Positions 8,080 to 17,651 of a stretch of 56,810 bases of DNA are shown one piece after another. How positions within the stretch are numbered: position 1 is the stretch's first letter; each line of letters opens with the position of its first letter. The notes under the pieces are model-generated. The model worked only from the letters and a program-made list of their open reading frames with translations, was not told where the DNA came from and did no database searches. Position numbers and translations under genes: made by a program. Origin of the DNA: SAR86 cluster bacterium (lineage in GTDB: Bacteria > Pseudomonadota > Gammaproteobacteria > Magnimaribacterales > Magnimaribacteraceae); NCBI GenBank assembly GCA_016777005.1, contig JADHSF010000006.1, positions 1-56,810 of the forward strand, read 5' to 3'.

Positions 8080-8970
8080 ATGTTTAAAGAAGACTTACTA
8101 AAAGGGAAGAGAATATTGGTAACGGGAGGTGGTTCTGGGCTGGGAAAGGAAATGTCTCGCTACTTTCTTCAATATGGGGCTGAAGTATTAATTTGTGGAA
8201 GAAGAGTATCAGTGCTTGAAGAAACAGCAAAAGAACTTATGGATGAGCAAGGTGGTTCAGTGAAATGTTACGGATTAGACATAAGGGGTGCTCAAGATGT
8301 AGACAATACAATTAATGAGATTTTTGAAGAGGGTCCTATACATGGTCTTGTAAATAACGCTGCAGGAAACTTTATATCAAGAACTGAAGATCTCTCTCAC
8401 AGAGGCTTTGATGCTATCGCCAGTATTGTTTTTCATGGAACTTTCTACGTTACTCATTCAGTCGGAAAAAGATGGTTAGAGCTTGGTATGGGTGGAAATA
8501 TCATCTCAATACTTGCCACATGGGTATGGACTGGTGGAGCTTTTACCGTTCCTTCTGCCATGTCCAAAAGCGGCATTTATTCAATGACTCAGTCATTGGC
8601 TACAGAGTGGGGTAAAACAGGCATTAGGATCAATGCTATTGCACCTGGACCGTTCCCTACTGAAGGGGCATGGGCTAGACTATCACCTGGACAAGATCCT
8701 GATAAGGCGTCTACTGACTCAAGTAGTTATAGCCAAAATCCAATGGGAAGGGTAGGAGAAATGGAAGAGCTAGGAAACTTAGCTACGTTTTTAATGTCTG
8801 ATGGGTGTAATTATTTAAATGGACAATGTATTGCAATAGATGGTGCTGAGTATCTTACAGGAGGAAACTTCTACAAATCACTATCACCTTTGAAAGATGA
8901 AGATTGGGATGCGATACGAGACACCATCAAGACCACAAATGATAAAGATAAAGCAAAAAGATCAGTTTAA
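8080..8970 (+). CDS. SDR family oxidoreductase, 2,4-dienoyl-CoA reductase-like
   Basis: A 296-residue short-chain dehydrogenase/reductase. The NAD(P) motif GGGSGLG lies at residues 16-22 and the NNAAG motif at 92-96. The sequence NNAAGNFIS and the later PSAMSKSG and ATEWGK resemble mitochondrial/peroxisomal 2,4-dienoyl-CoA reductases, which remove double bonds during unsaturated fatty-acid oxidation using NADPH. As in that group, there is no YxxxK Tyr; the conserved Lys is Lys163. Unusually, the position where those enzymes carry the catalytic Tyr (TYAWTG-like) reads ATWVWTGG, with Trp148. The start at 8080 has a strong AGGAGA before it; an earlier in-frame start at 7999 overlaps the MFS gene and lacks one. 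An aldehyde dehydrogenase follows 17 bp downstream. Confidence 0.8.
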   Translation: MFKEDLLKGKRILVTGGGSGLGKEMSRYFLQYGAEVLICGRRVSVLEETAKELMDEQGGSVKCYGLDIRGAQDVDNTINEIFEEGPIHGLVNNAAGNFISRTEDLSHRGFDAIASIVFHGTFYVTHSVGKRWLELGMGGNIISILATWVWTGGAFTVPSAMSKSGIYSMTQSLATEWGKTGIRINAIAPGPFPTEGAWARLSPGQDPDKASTDSSSYSQNPMGRVGEMEELGNLATFLMSDGCNYLNGQCIAIDGAEYLTGGNFYKSLSPLKDEDWDAIRDTIKTTNDKDKAKRSV

Positions 8971-8987
8971 TAAGAAAGGGGAAAGAA

Positions 8988-10424
8988 ATGAGTACTGAAA
9001 CAATACAAGAGATGCATCGTATATTAGAACTGCAAAAGAGTTGTAATATCAAAGATGGTGCACCAGATATCTCAGTTAGATCAGATAGATTGGATAGGGT
9101 TGTAGCAATGGTTACTAAATATGATAAAGAAATTATTGAAACTGTAAGTCAGGATTTTGGTAACAGAGATCCGATGATGTCAGGTGTAACCGAAGTCCAG
9201 TCAGTCATTGGTCCCATGCAGCATGCCAAAAAGAATCTAAAAAAATGGATGAAAACTGAAAAAAGAAAAGCTGCTATAGCTCCTCTTGGTTCAGCCTTAT
9301 CTTGGATGGGAGCAAAAGCTGAGGTCAGATACCAACCCAAGGGTGTTGTAGGTGCTATTAGCCCTTGGAATTTTCCAATTAACCTCGCTTTATCTCCTTT
9401 GGCAGGAATTATTGCTGCAGGAAATAGAGTTATGCATAAACCTTCTGAGTTGACTCCAGCTACATCTGATCTTTTGAAACTGATGATTGAAGAATATTTT
9501 GATGAATCTGAAATGGCTGTGTTTGTTGGTGATGCAGAAGTTGGCGCTGCATTTAGTGGTTTGGCATTTGATCATCTTATTTTTACGGGTGGCACTGCCA
9601 TTGCGAAGCATGTCATGAAGGCCGCTTCAGAAAATCTTGTACCTCTTACACTTGAATTAGGAGGAAAATCTCCTGTAGTAATCGGCAAGGATACAAAAAT
9701 AAAAGAAGCAGCTGCAAGAGTAATGCAAGGAAAAACCATGAATGCTGGTCAGATTTGCTTGGCTCCTGATTATGCTTTAGTGCCTGAAGATAAAGTTGAT
9801 GAGTTTGTTAAAGCCAGTGTAGAAGTCACATCAGAAATGTTTCCTACCATGAAAGATAATGAAGATTTTACGTCTATTATTAATCAACGTCATTTCGATA
9901 GAATACAAAGTTATCTTGAAGATGCAAAAGAGAAGGGTGCTGAAATAGTAGAAATTAATCCTTCTAATGATGATTTCTCGCAACAACCACATCATAAAAT
10001 TCCACCAACTATTGTCTTAAATCCTTCTGAGGATATGAAAATTATGCAAGAAGAAATATTTGGTCCTGTTCTCCCTATCAAGACTTATAAAGAGGTTTCT
10101 GAATCTGTTGACTATATAAACAGTAAAGATAGACCTTTGGGGCTCTATTACTTTGGTGGCGATGATAAAGAAAAGGATTATGTTTTGAATAATACAACTT
10201 CTGGAGGAGTTACGGTAAATGACGTAATTTCTCATATACAAATGGAAGACTTGCCTTTTGGTGGCGTAGGACCAAGCGGAATGGGCTCTTATCATGGATA
10301 CGATGGGTTTAAGGAATTTAGTCATGCAAAAGCCGTTTATAAGCAAACAAGATTTAATTTAATGAAGCTAGCAGGACTAGTACCACCTTATAAAAAGAAG
10401 GAAGAAAAAGCTAATACAGCTTAA
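8988..10424 (+). CDS. Coniferyl-aldehyde dehydrogenase-type aldehyde dehydrogenase
   Basis: A 478-residue aldehyde dehydrogenase oxidising an aldehyde to the acid with NAD(P)+. The catalytic Cys257 lies in NAGQICLAPDY, the general-base Glu223 in LELGGKSP, the oxyanion Asn in SPWNFP (residues 125-130), and FTGGTAIAKH provides the cofactor turn. QICLAPDY and the C-terminal MEDLPFGGVGPSGMG are typical of the coniferyl-aldehyde dehydrogenase (CalB-like) branch. In practice this branch often acts on medium- and long-chain or aromatic aldehydes. There is an AAGGGGAAAG ribosome site before the ATG. It follows the SDR gene by 17 bp, so the pair may act in one oxidation route, probably lipid or aromatic; that is inference. 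Confidence 0.85.
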   Translation: MSTETIQEMHRILELQKSCNIKDGAPDISVRSDRLDRVVAMVTKYDKEIIETVSQDFGNRDPMMSGVTEVQSVIGPMQHAKKNLKKWMKTEKRKAAIAPLGSALSWMGAKAEVRYQPKGVVGAISPWNFPINLALSPLAGIIAAGNRVMHKPSELTPATSDLLKLMIEEYFDESEMAVFVGDAEVGAAFSGLAFDHLIFTGGTAIAKHVMKAASENLVPLTLELGGKSPVVIGKDTKIKEAAARVMQGKTMNAGQICLAPDYALVPEDKVDEFVKASVEVTSEMFPTMKDNEDFTSIINQRHFDRIQSYLEDAKEKGAEIVEINPSNDDFSQQPHHKIPPTIVLNPSEDMKIMQEEIFGPVLPIKTYKEVSESVDYINSKDRPLGLYYFGGDDKEKDYVLNNTTSGGVTVNDVISHIQMEDLPFGGVGPSGMGSYHGYDGFKEFSHAKAVYKQTRFNLMKLAGLVPPYKKKEEKANTA

Positions 10425-10452
10425 ATAAACTTAAAATTGGTATAGGATTCGT

Positions 10453-11697
10453 ATGAAAAATATATCTATTTTTTTAGCATTCAAATATTTTCGTCCTAGA
10501 AGAAAAGGGTTTGTTTCGTTTCATTCTGGGATGGCCATATTTGGCATCACACTGGGTCTTACAATTTTAATATTGGTGACTTCAGTAATGAATGGCTTCC
10601 AAAGAGAATTAAAAGATAGGATCTTAGAAACTATTCCTCATGCCTCGATACTTGGTGATATAAAGATTGATAATTTTATCTCTATCAGAAATACACTTTA
10701 TGAAAATCCTGAAGTACAGGGAGTTGCTCCTTACATAGAAACACAAGGATTAGTAAGTTCAGGTTCTTTTCTTAAAGGTATTTATTTATTTGGAGTTGAA
10801 CCAAAGTATGAAAAAACGGTTTCAACTATAAATGATCATATAGTAGAGGGCACTTTCAATAGCCTTGAAGCAGATGACTACAATCTAATAGTTGGTGACA
10901 TTCTTGCCTTTCAACTCGGAATAAAAGTAGGAGATTCTATAAATGTTCTTGTTCCTGATACTGGATTGGGCCTAGCTGGAATCTTTCCAAGAACTAAAAA
11001 ATTTAGAATAAGTGCAATTTTTAGCGTCGGTGCACCTGAATTGGATCAAAGTTTTGCCTATATGAATATTTCAAATGCTTCAAAATTATTGAGAATGGAT
11101 GATTCTATCAACGGAGTTAGAATTAAGTATCGAGATCTATTTACTTCTGATTATCAAGTAAAGTCAGACCTAGCAAATTTACAAGAATCTAGAAAACAAA
11201 GATATCAGTCAAGTACTTGGAAGCGAAACTACGGCACTTTATTTGAGGCAATACAGAATGAAAGATTTTTAGTGGCTTTAATGCTATTTATGCTGATAGT
11301 ACTTTCAGCATACAACTTGATGTCTATGCTGGTAATGACAGTGAATGAAAAAAAACCTCAGATTGCTATTCTCATGACTATGGGTGCAACAACCGCAACG
11401 ATTAGAAATATATTTTTAATTTTTGGAAGCTTGGTTGGATCTATGGGAATATTAATAGGTTGTTTATTAGGTTTAATGGTTTCTTTAAACTTTGGGCTGA
11501 TAATAAATTTCTTGGAGTTCTTAACAGGCGTAAGCTTTTTGCAAGTTTACTTCATAGACTATTTTCCAATTGATATTAGATTCGAGTGGGTTTCTACAAT
11601 TTGTATTATTACGTACTTATTCTGCTTAATATTTACAATTTACCCCGCAAGACTAGCTTCTAAAATTGATCCAGTAGAGGTTTTAAAGTATGAGTAG
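10453..11697 (+). CDS. lolC: Lipoprotein-releasing ABC transporter permease (LolC/LolE family, probably LolF-like)
   Basis: The inner-membrane permease of the Lol system, which extracts lipoproteins from the inner membrane and hands them to LolA. The protein begins LAFKYFRPRRKG, has a first membrane helix at about residues 25-50 followed by SVMNGFQRELKDRI, a large periplasmic domain, and three C-terminal helices of the FtsX type with NEKKPQIAILMTMGA. Length is 414, normal for the family. Only one permease precedes lolD here. Enterobacteria have separate LolC and LolE, so this organism may use a homodimeric LolF-type arrangement unless a second copy lies elsewhere. It overlaps lolD by 8 bp. 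Confidence 0.9.
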   Translation: MKNISIFLAFKYFRPRRKGFVSFHSGMAIFGITLGLTILILVTSVMNGFQRELKDRILETIPHASILGDIKIDNFISIRNTLYENPEVQGVAPYIETQGLVSSGSFLKGIYLFGVEPKYEKTVSTINDHIVEGTFNSLEADDYNLIVGDILAFQLGIKVGDSINVLVPDTGLGLAGIFPRTKKFRISAIFSVGAPELDQSFAYMNISNASKLLRMDDSINGVRIKYRDLFTSDYQVKSDLANLQESRKQRYQSSTWKRNYGTLFEAIQNERFLVALMLFMLIVLSAYNLMSMLVMTVNEKKPQIAILMTMGATTATIRNIFLIFGSLVGSMGILIGCLLGLMVSLNFGLIINFLEFLTGVSFLQVYFIDYFPIDIRFEWVSTICIITYLFCLIFTIYPARLASKIDPVEVLKYE

Positions 11698-12349
11698 CCC
11701 AATACTAGAAGTGCAAAATATTTCTAAAATTTTTGAGGCAAATGATTCATCTTTAACCGTTTTAGATAACTTTTCTCTGTCTTTAGATAAAGGAGAAAGT
11801 CTAGGATTAATAGGAGCATCGGGTTCAGGGAAATCTACGCTTTTACATATTATTTGTGGATTAGAGCAACCAAACTCTGGCAAGGTGATCGTCAAAGGAG
11901 AAAGTATCACGGAGTTAAACTCTGATGAAAGATCTATTTTCAGGAACAAAGAAATAGGATTTGTTTATCAGTTTCATCATCTTCTGTCGGAATTATCAAC
12001 ATTGGAAAATATAGCCTTGCCGGCAATGCTATCTGGCAAATCAAAAGATGAAGCTCTTTCCAAGGCGCAAACTCTGTTGTCTCAAGTAAACCTGGCTGGT
12101 AAGGAAAAGAATAATCCAAATCAATTATCGGGCGGAGAAAGGCAGCGAGTAGCTATAGCTAGATCTATGTCCAATGATCCCTCGTTCCTTATAATGGATG
12201 AGCCGACAGGTAATTTGGATAGTCAGAATGTTCAAAATTTTATGGACCTTTTAATGAATATGATTTCCGAACAAGATATTACTTTGATTATTGCAACTCA
12301 TGACCAAAACGTCTCTAGTCGACTGAATAAGCTCTTAAGCTTAGAATAG
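11690..12349 (+). CDS. lolD: Lipoprotein-releasing ABC transporter ATP-binding protein
   Basis: The cytoplasmic ATPase of the Lol transporter. Walker A GASGSGKST is at about residues 43-51, the Q-loop is in VYQFHHLL, the signature is LSGGERQRVA, and Walker B is LIMDEPTGNLD. The sequence FHHLLSELSTLENIALP is characteristic of the LolD/MacB-type subfamily. Length 219 is normal. It starts inside the end of the permease gene and is followed 4 bp later by the msbA-lpxK fusion. Lipoprotein export and lipid A export are therefore in one transcription unit. Confidence 0.95.
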   Translation: MSSPILEVQNISKIFEANDSSLTVLDNFSLSLDKGESLGLIGASGSGKSTLLHIICGLEQPNSGKVIVKGESITELNSDERSIFRNKEIGFVYQFHHLLSELSTLENIALPAMLSGKSKDEALSKAQTLLSQVNLAGKEKNNPNQLSGGERQRVAIARSMSNDPSFLIMDEPTGNLDSQNVQNFMDLLMNMISEQDITLIIATHDQNVSSRLNKLLSLE

Positions 12350-12353
12350 TGAA

Positions 12354-15161
12354 ATGGGTAAAAGAAATAAGGAGTTATCCAGCTTAAAACTATACGGTAG
12401 ATTGCTTTCTTATGTCTTGCCTTATATTCCTTTGTTTATATTGAGTATCTTAGGTTTTGCTATTTATTCTGGCTCTCAAGTAGCGGCTACAGAATGGTTA
12501 AAAAGAGTTATAGATCACGTTAATAATCCAGTTGCCGATCTACGATTAATACTTCCTCTGGCCTTAATCGCAATAGCTTTTGTTAGAGGCTTGGGCTTCT
12601 TTGTTGGTAATTACCTCCTATCTTCGATTTCCAATCGATTGGTTCACAACATCAGAACAGAACTTTTTCGTAAGTTAACTGTACTCCCCAGTTCTTATTA
12701 CGACCAACATAGCTCTGGTCATTTAATTTCAAGAATTACATTTAATGTAATGCAAGTAACTGGTGCTGCAACAAACGCACTAAAGATTTTCATAAGAGAA
12801 GGCCTGCTTGTGATTGGCTTGATCACATACCTAATGTTTTTAAATTGGAAACTTGCTCTTTTCCTTTTTATCGCTGCTCCTTTTATTGCTTTAATTGTCG
12901 GTATTGCTGCGAAAAGGTTAAGAAAGATAAGTGGAAAAATTCAAACAGCCATGGGGGATGTAACACATGTAGCATCTGAAACGATTAATGGATATGAAGA
13001 AGTTAAGTCCTTTGGTGGAGAAGCGTATGAAATAAATAGATTTAATCTGGCAAGCGACAATAACAGAAAACAAAACTTAAAATTAGAGGCTACAAATTCT
13101 ATTGCATCGCCATTAGTACAAATGTTTGTATCAGCAGCTCTAGCACTAATAACTTGGTTAGCTTTAGACGCTTCTGTTGTTTCTGAAATGACACCTGGGA
13201 CTTTCATTGCTTTTTTTAGTGCTGCAGGCATGCTTGCTAAACCGGTTAGGCAACTTTCTGAGATAAATAGTCAGATACAGAAAGGTCTTGCCGCCGCAGA
13301 GGATATCTTTGATCAATTGGATGAAGAACCAGAAAAAAATGAAGGCGAACATACAGCTACAAGTATTGAAGGAAAGATAAGTTTTAATGACGTTTCTTTT
13401 TCTTACAAGGGACTTTCAAATTATGTACTAAGTGATATAAATCTTCAGATAGAAGATGGTGAGTCTGTCGCTTTCGTTGGTAAATCTGGAGCAGGTAAAA
13501 CAACCTTAATGAGTTTATTGCCAAGATTTTATGACGATTTTGAGGGAGAAATTAAAGTTGATGACATCTCGTTAACGGATTACGAAATCAAAAACCTTAG
13601 ATCACATATATCCCTTGTCAGCCAAAATATTACCCTTTTTAATGACACTATTGCCAACAACATAAACTATGGTGCCTCTGAAAGAAGCCTAGAAGAAATT
13701 AAGATAGCTGCAAAGAAAGCAAATGCCCATGAATTTATAGAAGCACTTCCGGATGGTTATGAAACAACGGCAGGTGACGATGGAGTCTTGTTATCTGGAG
13801 GCCAGAGACAAAGAATAGCAATAGCAAGAGCGATCTTAAAAGACGCGCCTATATTAATTCTTGATGAAGCTACATCTGCTCTTGACTCTGAATCAGAAAA
13901 TTATATTCAAGAAGCGCTTCAAGAATTAACTCGTAATAGAACTACTCTAGTTATAGCTCACAGACTATCAACGATTGAAAATTCTGACAAAATCGTAGTG
14001 CTAGAACATGGAAAGATTGTTGAAGTTGGTAATCATGAAACGCTCATTTCTCAAGATGGTAAATACGCAGAGTTGCATAAAAATCAATTCAAAGATGATC
14101 CGGCTGAAACTAAAGATAAAGACTTAATGCCAACACTAGTAGAGCAAGATATTAATGATTTATCTTCTGTAAGTTTTATTGAACAAAGCTGGTATCAAAA
14201 AAAATTATGGCTTTGGCTATTATGGCCACTTTCGATCTTGACTAAATTTGTTGCTCAGCAAAAGAGAGAAAGATTTATCTCTCAACCAAAATTATCATGG
14301 AAACCAGATGTACCTGTGATTGTTGTAGGTAATATTGTTGTGGGTGGCACAGGTAAAACACCTATGGTGATTTGGCTTACTAAGCTTTTAGAGGGTAGGG
14401 GATATAAGCCTGGTATTGTCTCAAGAGGTTATGGAGGTAATTCTTCAAAAAAACCAATAATTGTAGATGATGATACCTCGGTCAAACTCAGTGGTGATGA
14501 GCCAATCATAATCTTCAAGAATACCTCTAGGCCAGTTTGTATCTCTTCAAATAGGATTGCTGCCATAAGGAAATTATTGCGTGATACGGACACGGATATT
14601 GTTATTAGTGACGATGGTTTGCAGCACTACAAGATGGATAGAGACTTAGAGATTGTGATATTTGATGGTAACAGAGGAATAGGAAATGGATTATGTTTAC
14701 CTGCTGGCCCATTACGAGAACCTCTTGAGCGCATAGAGGCAGCTGATTTCGTTGTGAGCTCTTCTAAGATTGTAGATCTAGAAACTAAACACAATAAGTA
14801 TTTAATGAATTATCAACCCATTGAATGGGCAAGGATAGCGGACAACAAGAGATTTAAGGCAGATGAATGGCCTTTGTCAAAAAATGTTCATGCTGTAGCT
14901 GGGATAGGTAATCCAGCTAAATTTTATAAAACACTCTCTAGTTTAGGCTTAAATCCTATTCATCATAGCTTTCCTGATCATTATCAATTTCTTGAAGAGG
15001 ACCTTGATTTTAATGATTCGTTACCCATTATAATGACAGAGAAAGATGCTGTCAGATGCCTAGATATGGATAATAAGAATCTGTGGTATTTATCTGTTGA
15101 AGCTAAGTTTGAAGACGTGGAGATTGCAGATAAAATTATAAATAAACTTGCGAAAAAATAA
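12354..15161 (+). CDS. msbA-lpxK: MsbA lipid A flippase fused to LpxK tetraacyldisaccharide 4'-kinase
   Basis: One uninterrupted 935-codon frame encodes two enzymes normally made separately. Residues 1 to about 575 are a complete MsbA-type ABC exporter. It has six membrane helices, Walker [10 protein letters not shown] near 376-384, signature [10 protein letters not shown] near 480, and Walker [13 protein letters not shown], and would flip lipid A-core across the inner membrane. A charged linker of about 30 residues (roughly 575-605) leads into a complete LpxK, the kinase that adds the 4'-phosphate to lipid A. The LpxK part has its own membrane-proximal segment at about 610-630, a P-loop VGGTGKTP near 661, and the conserved [10 protein letters not shown]. 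In E. coli msbA and lpxK are neighbouring genes. I saw no stop or frameshift at the junction. Confidence 0.93.
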   Translation: MGKRNKELSSLKLYGRLLSYVLPYIPLFILSILGFAIYSGSQVAATEWLKRVIDHVNNPVADLRLILPLALIAIAFVRGLGFFVGNYLLSSISNRLVHNIRTELFRKLTVLPSSYYDQHSSGHLISRITFNVMQVTGAATNALKIFIREGLLVIGLITYLMFLNWKLALFLFIAAPFIALIVGIAAKRLRKISGKIQTAMGDVTHVASETINGYEEVKSFGGEAYEINRFNLASDNNRKQNLKLEATNSIASPLVQMFVSAALALITWLALDASVVSEMTPGTFIAFFSAAGMLAKPVRQLSEINSQIQKGLAAAEDIFDQLDEEPEKNEGEHTATSIEGKISFNDVSFSYKGLSNYVLSDINLQIEDGESVAFVGKSGAGKTTLMSLLPRFYDDFEGEIKVDDISLTDYEIKNLRSHISLVSQNITLFNDTIANNINYGASERSLEEIKIAAKKANAHEFIEALPDGYETTAGDDGVLLSGGQRQRIAIARAILKDAPILILDEATSALDSESENYIQEALQELTRNRTTLVIAHRLSTIENSDKIVVLEHGKIVEVGNHETLISQDGKYAELHKNQFKDDPAETKDKDLMPTLVEQDINDLSSVSFIEQSWYQKKLWLWLLWPLSILTKFVAQQKRERFISQPKLSWKPDVPVIVVGNIVVGGTGKTPMVIWLTKLLEGRGYKPGIVSRGYGGNSSKKPIIVDDDTSVKLSGDEPIIIFKNTSRPVCISSNRIAAIRKLLRDTDTDIVISDDGLQHYKMDRDLEIVIFDGNRGIGNGLCLPAGPLREPLERIEAADFVVSSSKIVDLETKHNKYLMNYQPIEWARIADNKRFKADEWPLSKNVHAVAGIGNPAKFYKTLSSLGLNPIHHSFPDHYQFLEEDLDFNDSLPIIMTEKDAVRCLDMDNKNLWYLSVEAKFEDVEIADKIINKLAKK

Positions 15162-15337
15162 TGAATAAAATTGATAAAAAACTTTTAGATATTCTAGTCT
15201 GTCCTGTATCTAAAGGTCCTCTAGAGCAAATTGGTGATGAGCTTGTTTGCCAGACAAGTAAGCTTGCTTATCCTATTAAAGACGGTATCCCTGTGATGCT
15301 TCCTGAAGAGGCTAGAAATCTCTCTGATGAACTATAA
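15161..15337 (+). CDS. ycaR: Trm112/YcaR family small protein
   Basis: A 58-residue gene between lpxK and kdsB, the position occupied by ycaR in many gammaproteobacteria. It starts on the last base of the fusion gene's stop (TAATG) and overlaps kdsB by 11 bp. The sequence [14 protein letters not shown], then [20 protein letters not shown], is the Trm112/YcaR signature. In the family a CPxCxG pair and a later Cys form a zinc-like site. Here Cys14 and Cys30 remain, but the second Cys of the first pair is Ser17. The molecular function of bacterial YcaR is not well defined. The gene order strongly supports the assignment. Confidence 0.9.
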   Translation: MNKIDKKLLDILVCPVSKGPLEQIGDELVCQTSKLAYPIKDGIPVMLPEEARNLSDEL

Positions 15338-16046
15338 AGTTCTTATTCCTGCAAGACTTGGCTCAACGAGACTACCCGGCAAACCCCTAAAAGAAATTGA
15401 AGGTAAAACGTTAATCCAACGGGTTGTAGATCAGGTTAAAGAGAGTAAGGCTGATTCAATACACGTAGCCACAGATTCTCAAGAAATTATCGAACATTGT
15501 AATCTGAATGGGATAAAAGCAGTTCTAACTAGCATCAACCATCAAACAGGTTCAGATCGACTTGCTGAAACATGTGATGTGCTTCAATTTATGGATGATG
15601 ATATTGTTATTAATGTTCAAGGTGACGAACCTTTTATAGATCCAAAAGATATTGATAATTTAGCCAGTCTTGCTGCAGAAAAGAACGCAAACATGGTCAC
15701 TCTGTATTCTGATTTAAAAGAAAATGATCTAAATGACAAAAATGTAGTAAAAATCTGGATAGGATCAAATAGTTTAGTTGAAGACTTTTCAAGAGAAGGG
15801 CATAAGTTAGATATTAGAAGAGCTAAAAAGCACCTAGGAATTTATGGATATAAAGCTAGTTTTCTAAGGTCTTTTGTTTCATGGCAGCAAACACATAATG
15901 AAATTGAAAGGAATTTAGAGCAAATGAGGGCTATGGATAATGGAGAGATGATTTTTGCGACTGAATCAGTTGGCAAATACCATTTAGGAGTTGATACTGA
16001 AATTGATCTAAAAAGAGCAATTGAAATAGCTAAGCAAATTAAATGA
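15327..16046 (+). CDS. kdsB: 3-deoxy-manno-octulosonate cytidylyltransferase (CMP-Kdo synthetase)
   Basis: Activates Kdo with CTP to CMP-Kdo, the donor for LPS inner-core assembly, in the cytoplasm. The N terminus [15 protein letters not shown] is the nucleotide-binding signature, NVQGDEPFI provides metal and substrate contacts, and the C-terminal [11 protein letters not shown] is standard. The 239-residue length is close to the family's roughly 245-250. The start lies 11 bp inside ycaR and the end overlaps murB by 4 bp (ATGA), so it is embedded in the envelope operon with lpxK upstream. Confidence 0.97.
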   Translation: MNYKVLIPARLGSTRLPGKPLKEIEGKTLIQRVVDQVKESKADSIHVATDSQEIIEHCNLNGIKAVLTSINHQTGSDRLAETCDVLQFMDDDIVINVQGDEPFIDPKDIDNLASLAAEKNANMVTLYSDLKENDLNDKNVVKIWIGSNSLVEDFSREGHKLDIRRAKKHLGIYGYKASFLRSFVSWQQTHNEIERNLEQMRAMDNGEMIFATESVGKYHLGVDTEIDLKRAIEIAKQIK

Positions 16047-17041
16047 AATTTGTAGAAAAGTACTCGTTATCGAACTTGAATGCTTTAAAAGTTAACGAGA
16101 AGGCAGAATTCTACTGTGAACTTACTAAAGAGAATGAACTGGCTGATATTTTAGAGTTTTCAAAAATTAATAATTTACCTATTATTTGGATAGGAGAAGG
16201 GACAAATATAGTCCCGATCAATTCAATTGAAGGGTTGGTGGTTAAAAATTCTTTAAAGGGGATTAAGGTTATTGATGAAGACACAACGGAGGTAGCTTCA
16301 GGTGAGAATTGGCATGATTTTGTAAAATGGACTCTTCTGAATGATAAATTTGGATTGGAAAATCTAGCCTTAATACCAGGCACCGTTGGTGCAGGACCGA
16401 TACAAAACATAGGAGCTTATGGATCTGAAATATCAAATTCAATAAAAGAAGTTTTAGTTTTTAATGTCGATACTAATGATTATGAAATTCTAACAAATGA
16501 GCAATGTGAATTTGGCTATAGAACTAGTGTTTTTAAGGAAAGGTCAGAACTTTTAATCTTATCGGTAACTTTTACTACAAACTCTCACGCTACAGTTAAT
16601 ACAGCCTATCAGTCGTTAAAAAATGAGATCAGTTTTCAGGGACTGAATGATTCTGATATAACTCCGATAAAGGTCTTTGATTTAGTGGTTGATGTTAGAA
16701 AGCGTATCTTGCCAGACCACCACGTCTATCCTAATGTAGGAAGTTTCTTTAAGAATGTTTTTATTAATAAAAAAGATATTGATAGTTTAAATTTAGATGC
16801 AGAAATTCCTATATATGATGCTGGTGATTCAATAAAAATACCCTCTGCATACCTTTTAGAGAAACTTGGATGGAAGGGAAAAAGAAAAGGGGATGTAGGC
16901 ATGTCAGCCCAACATTCACTAGTCTTAGTTTCTTATAAACAAGTTACAGGTAATGAAATTCTAAGTTTTGCAAACGAAGTCATAAACGATGTGAATTTGA
17001 AAACTAATATTCAATTAGAAATTGAACCAACTTTATTATGA
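16043..17041 (+). CDS. murB: UDP-N-acetylenolpyruvoylglucosamine reductase
   Basis: A flavoprotein reducing UDP-GlcNAc-enolpyruvate to UDP-MurNAc with NADPH, the second committed step of peptidoglycan synthesis. The FAD-binding segment IGEGTNIVP (GGGSN position) is at about residues 50-58. ALIPGTVGAGPIQNIGAYG is the FAD pyrophosphate loop (near 111-129). The catalytic Ser lies in PNVGSFFKN, and the terminal Glu in LEIEPTLL. At 332 residues it resembles the E. coli (type I) enzyme. It overlaps kdsB by 4 bp and the LysE gene by 4 bp. A phosphatase found between kdsB and murB in some pseudomonads is absent here. Confidence 0.96.
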   Translation: MKFVEKYSLSNLNALKVNEKAEFYCELTKENELADILEFSKINNLPIIWIGEGTNIVPINSIEGLVVKNSLKGIKVIDEDTTEVASGENWHDFVKWTLLNDKFGLENLALIPGTVGAGPIQNIGAYGSEISNSIKEVLVFNVDTNDYEILTNEQCEFGYRTSVFKERSELLILSVTFTTNSHATVNTAYQSLKNEISFQGLNDSDITPIKVFDLVVDVRKRILPDHHVYPNVGSFFKNVFINKKDIDSLNLDAEIPIYDAGDSIKIPSAYLLEKLGWKGKRKGDVGMSAQHSLVLVSYKQVTGNEILSFANEVINDVNLKTNIQLEIEPTLL

Positions 17042-17649
17042 CTGAGTTTATGACTGTAGTTTTTCTTCATATGTTTGCTGTTATGAGCCCAGGCCCTGAC
17101 TTTTTTTTAATTACCAGGCAAAGCTTACGGCATGGGAGAAATGTAACGATATGGACTTCATTTGGAATTGGATCAGGCATTCTTTTCCATTCGATACTAG
17201 CTATTACAGGTATTGTAATTTTAATCACTTCAGATGAATTCTATTTATCCATTCTTAAATATATCTGTTCTGGTTACCTCTTGTATTTAGGAGTTTCTTC
17301 TGTGGTAAGAACTTCTAGTTTTGAATATGGTTCTATTAACAGCGGTAAATGGTCAAATACTAATGGCTTTATGGTCGGTTTAATAACTAATGTTACCAAC
17401 ATCAAAGCATTGTTATTCTTTATTACTTTATTTGGAGTAGTTTTGAATACCGATAACACTGAAAGTCTAATTCTTTATGGTCTTTATATGGCTTTAGCTA
17501 CTTTCATTTGGTTTTCTTTTATTGGCTATATTTTTACAAGTCAGGTATTTAAAAGCAGATTTATTAAATTTTTTGGGTATTTTGAGAAGGGCTTGGGATT
17601 AATCTTAGTTATAATCGCAATCCAGATAATAATATCTGAATATATATAA
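17038..17649 (+). CDS. LysE/RhtB family amino-acid exporter
   Basis: A 203-residue inner-membrane protein with about six hydrophobic segments. The family signature MSPGPDFFLITRQSLRHGR is near residues 15-33, followed by GIGSGILFHS. The central SGYLLYLG and C-terminal FGYFEKGLGLILV are also typical. Members export amino acids or similar small metabolites such as threonine or homoserine lactone; the substrate here is unknown. It overlaps murB by 4 bp and precedes the DUF1285 gene by 2 bp. Whether it has a functional link to the envelope genes or is a late operon passenger is unclear. Confidence 0.9.
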   Translation: MTEFMTVVFLHMFAVMSPGPDFFLITRQSLRHGRNVTIWTSFGIGSGILFHSILAITGIVILITSDEFYLSILKYICSGYLLYLGVSSVVRTSSFEYGSINSGKWSNTNGFMVGLITNVTNIKALLFFITLFGVVLNTDNTESLILYGLYMALATFIWFSFIGYIFTSQVFKSRFIKFFGYFEKGLGLILVIIAIQIIISEYI

Positions 17650-17651
17650 AA

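Noticed and set aside
10017-10346. 109-codon minus-strand open frame
   Set aside because: It is antisense to the conserved 3' part of the aldehyde dehydrogenase gene, whose reading frame is unquestionable.
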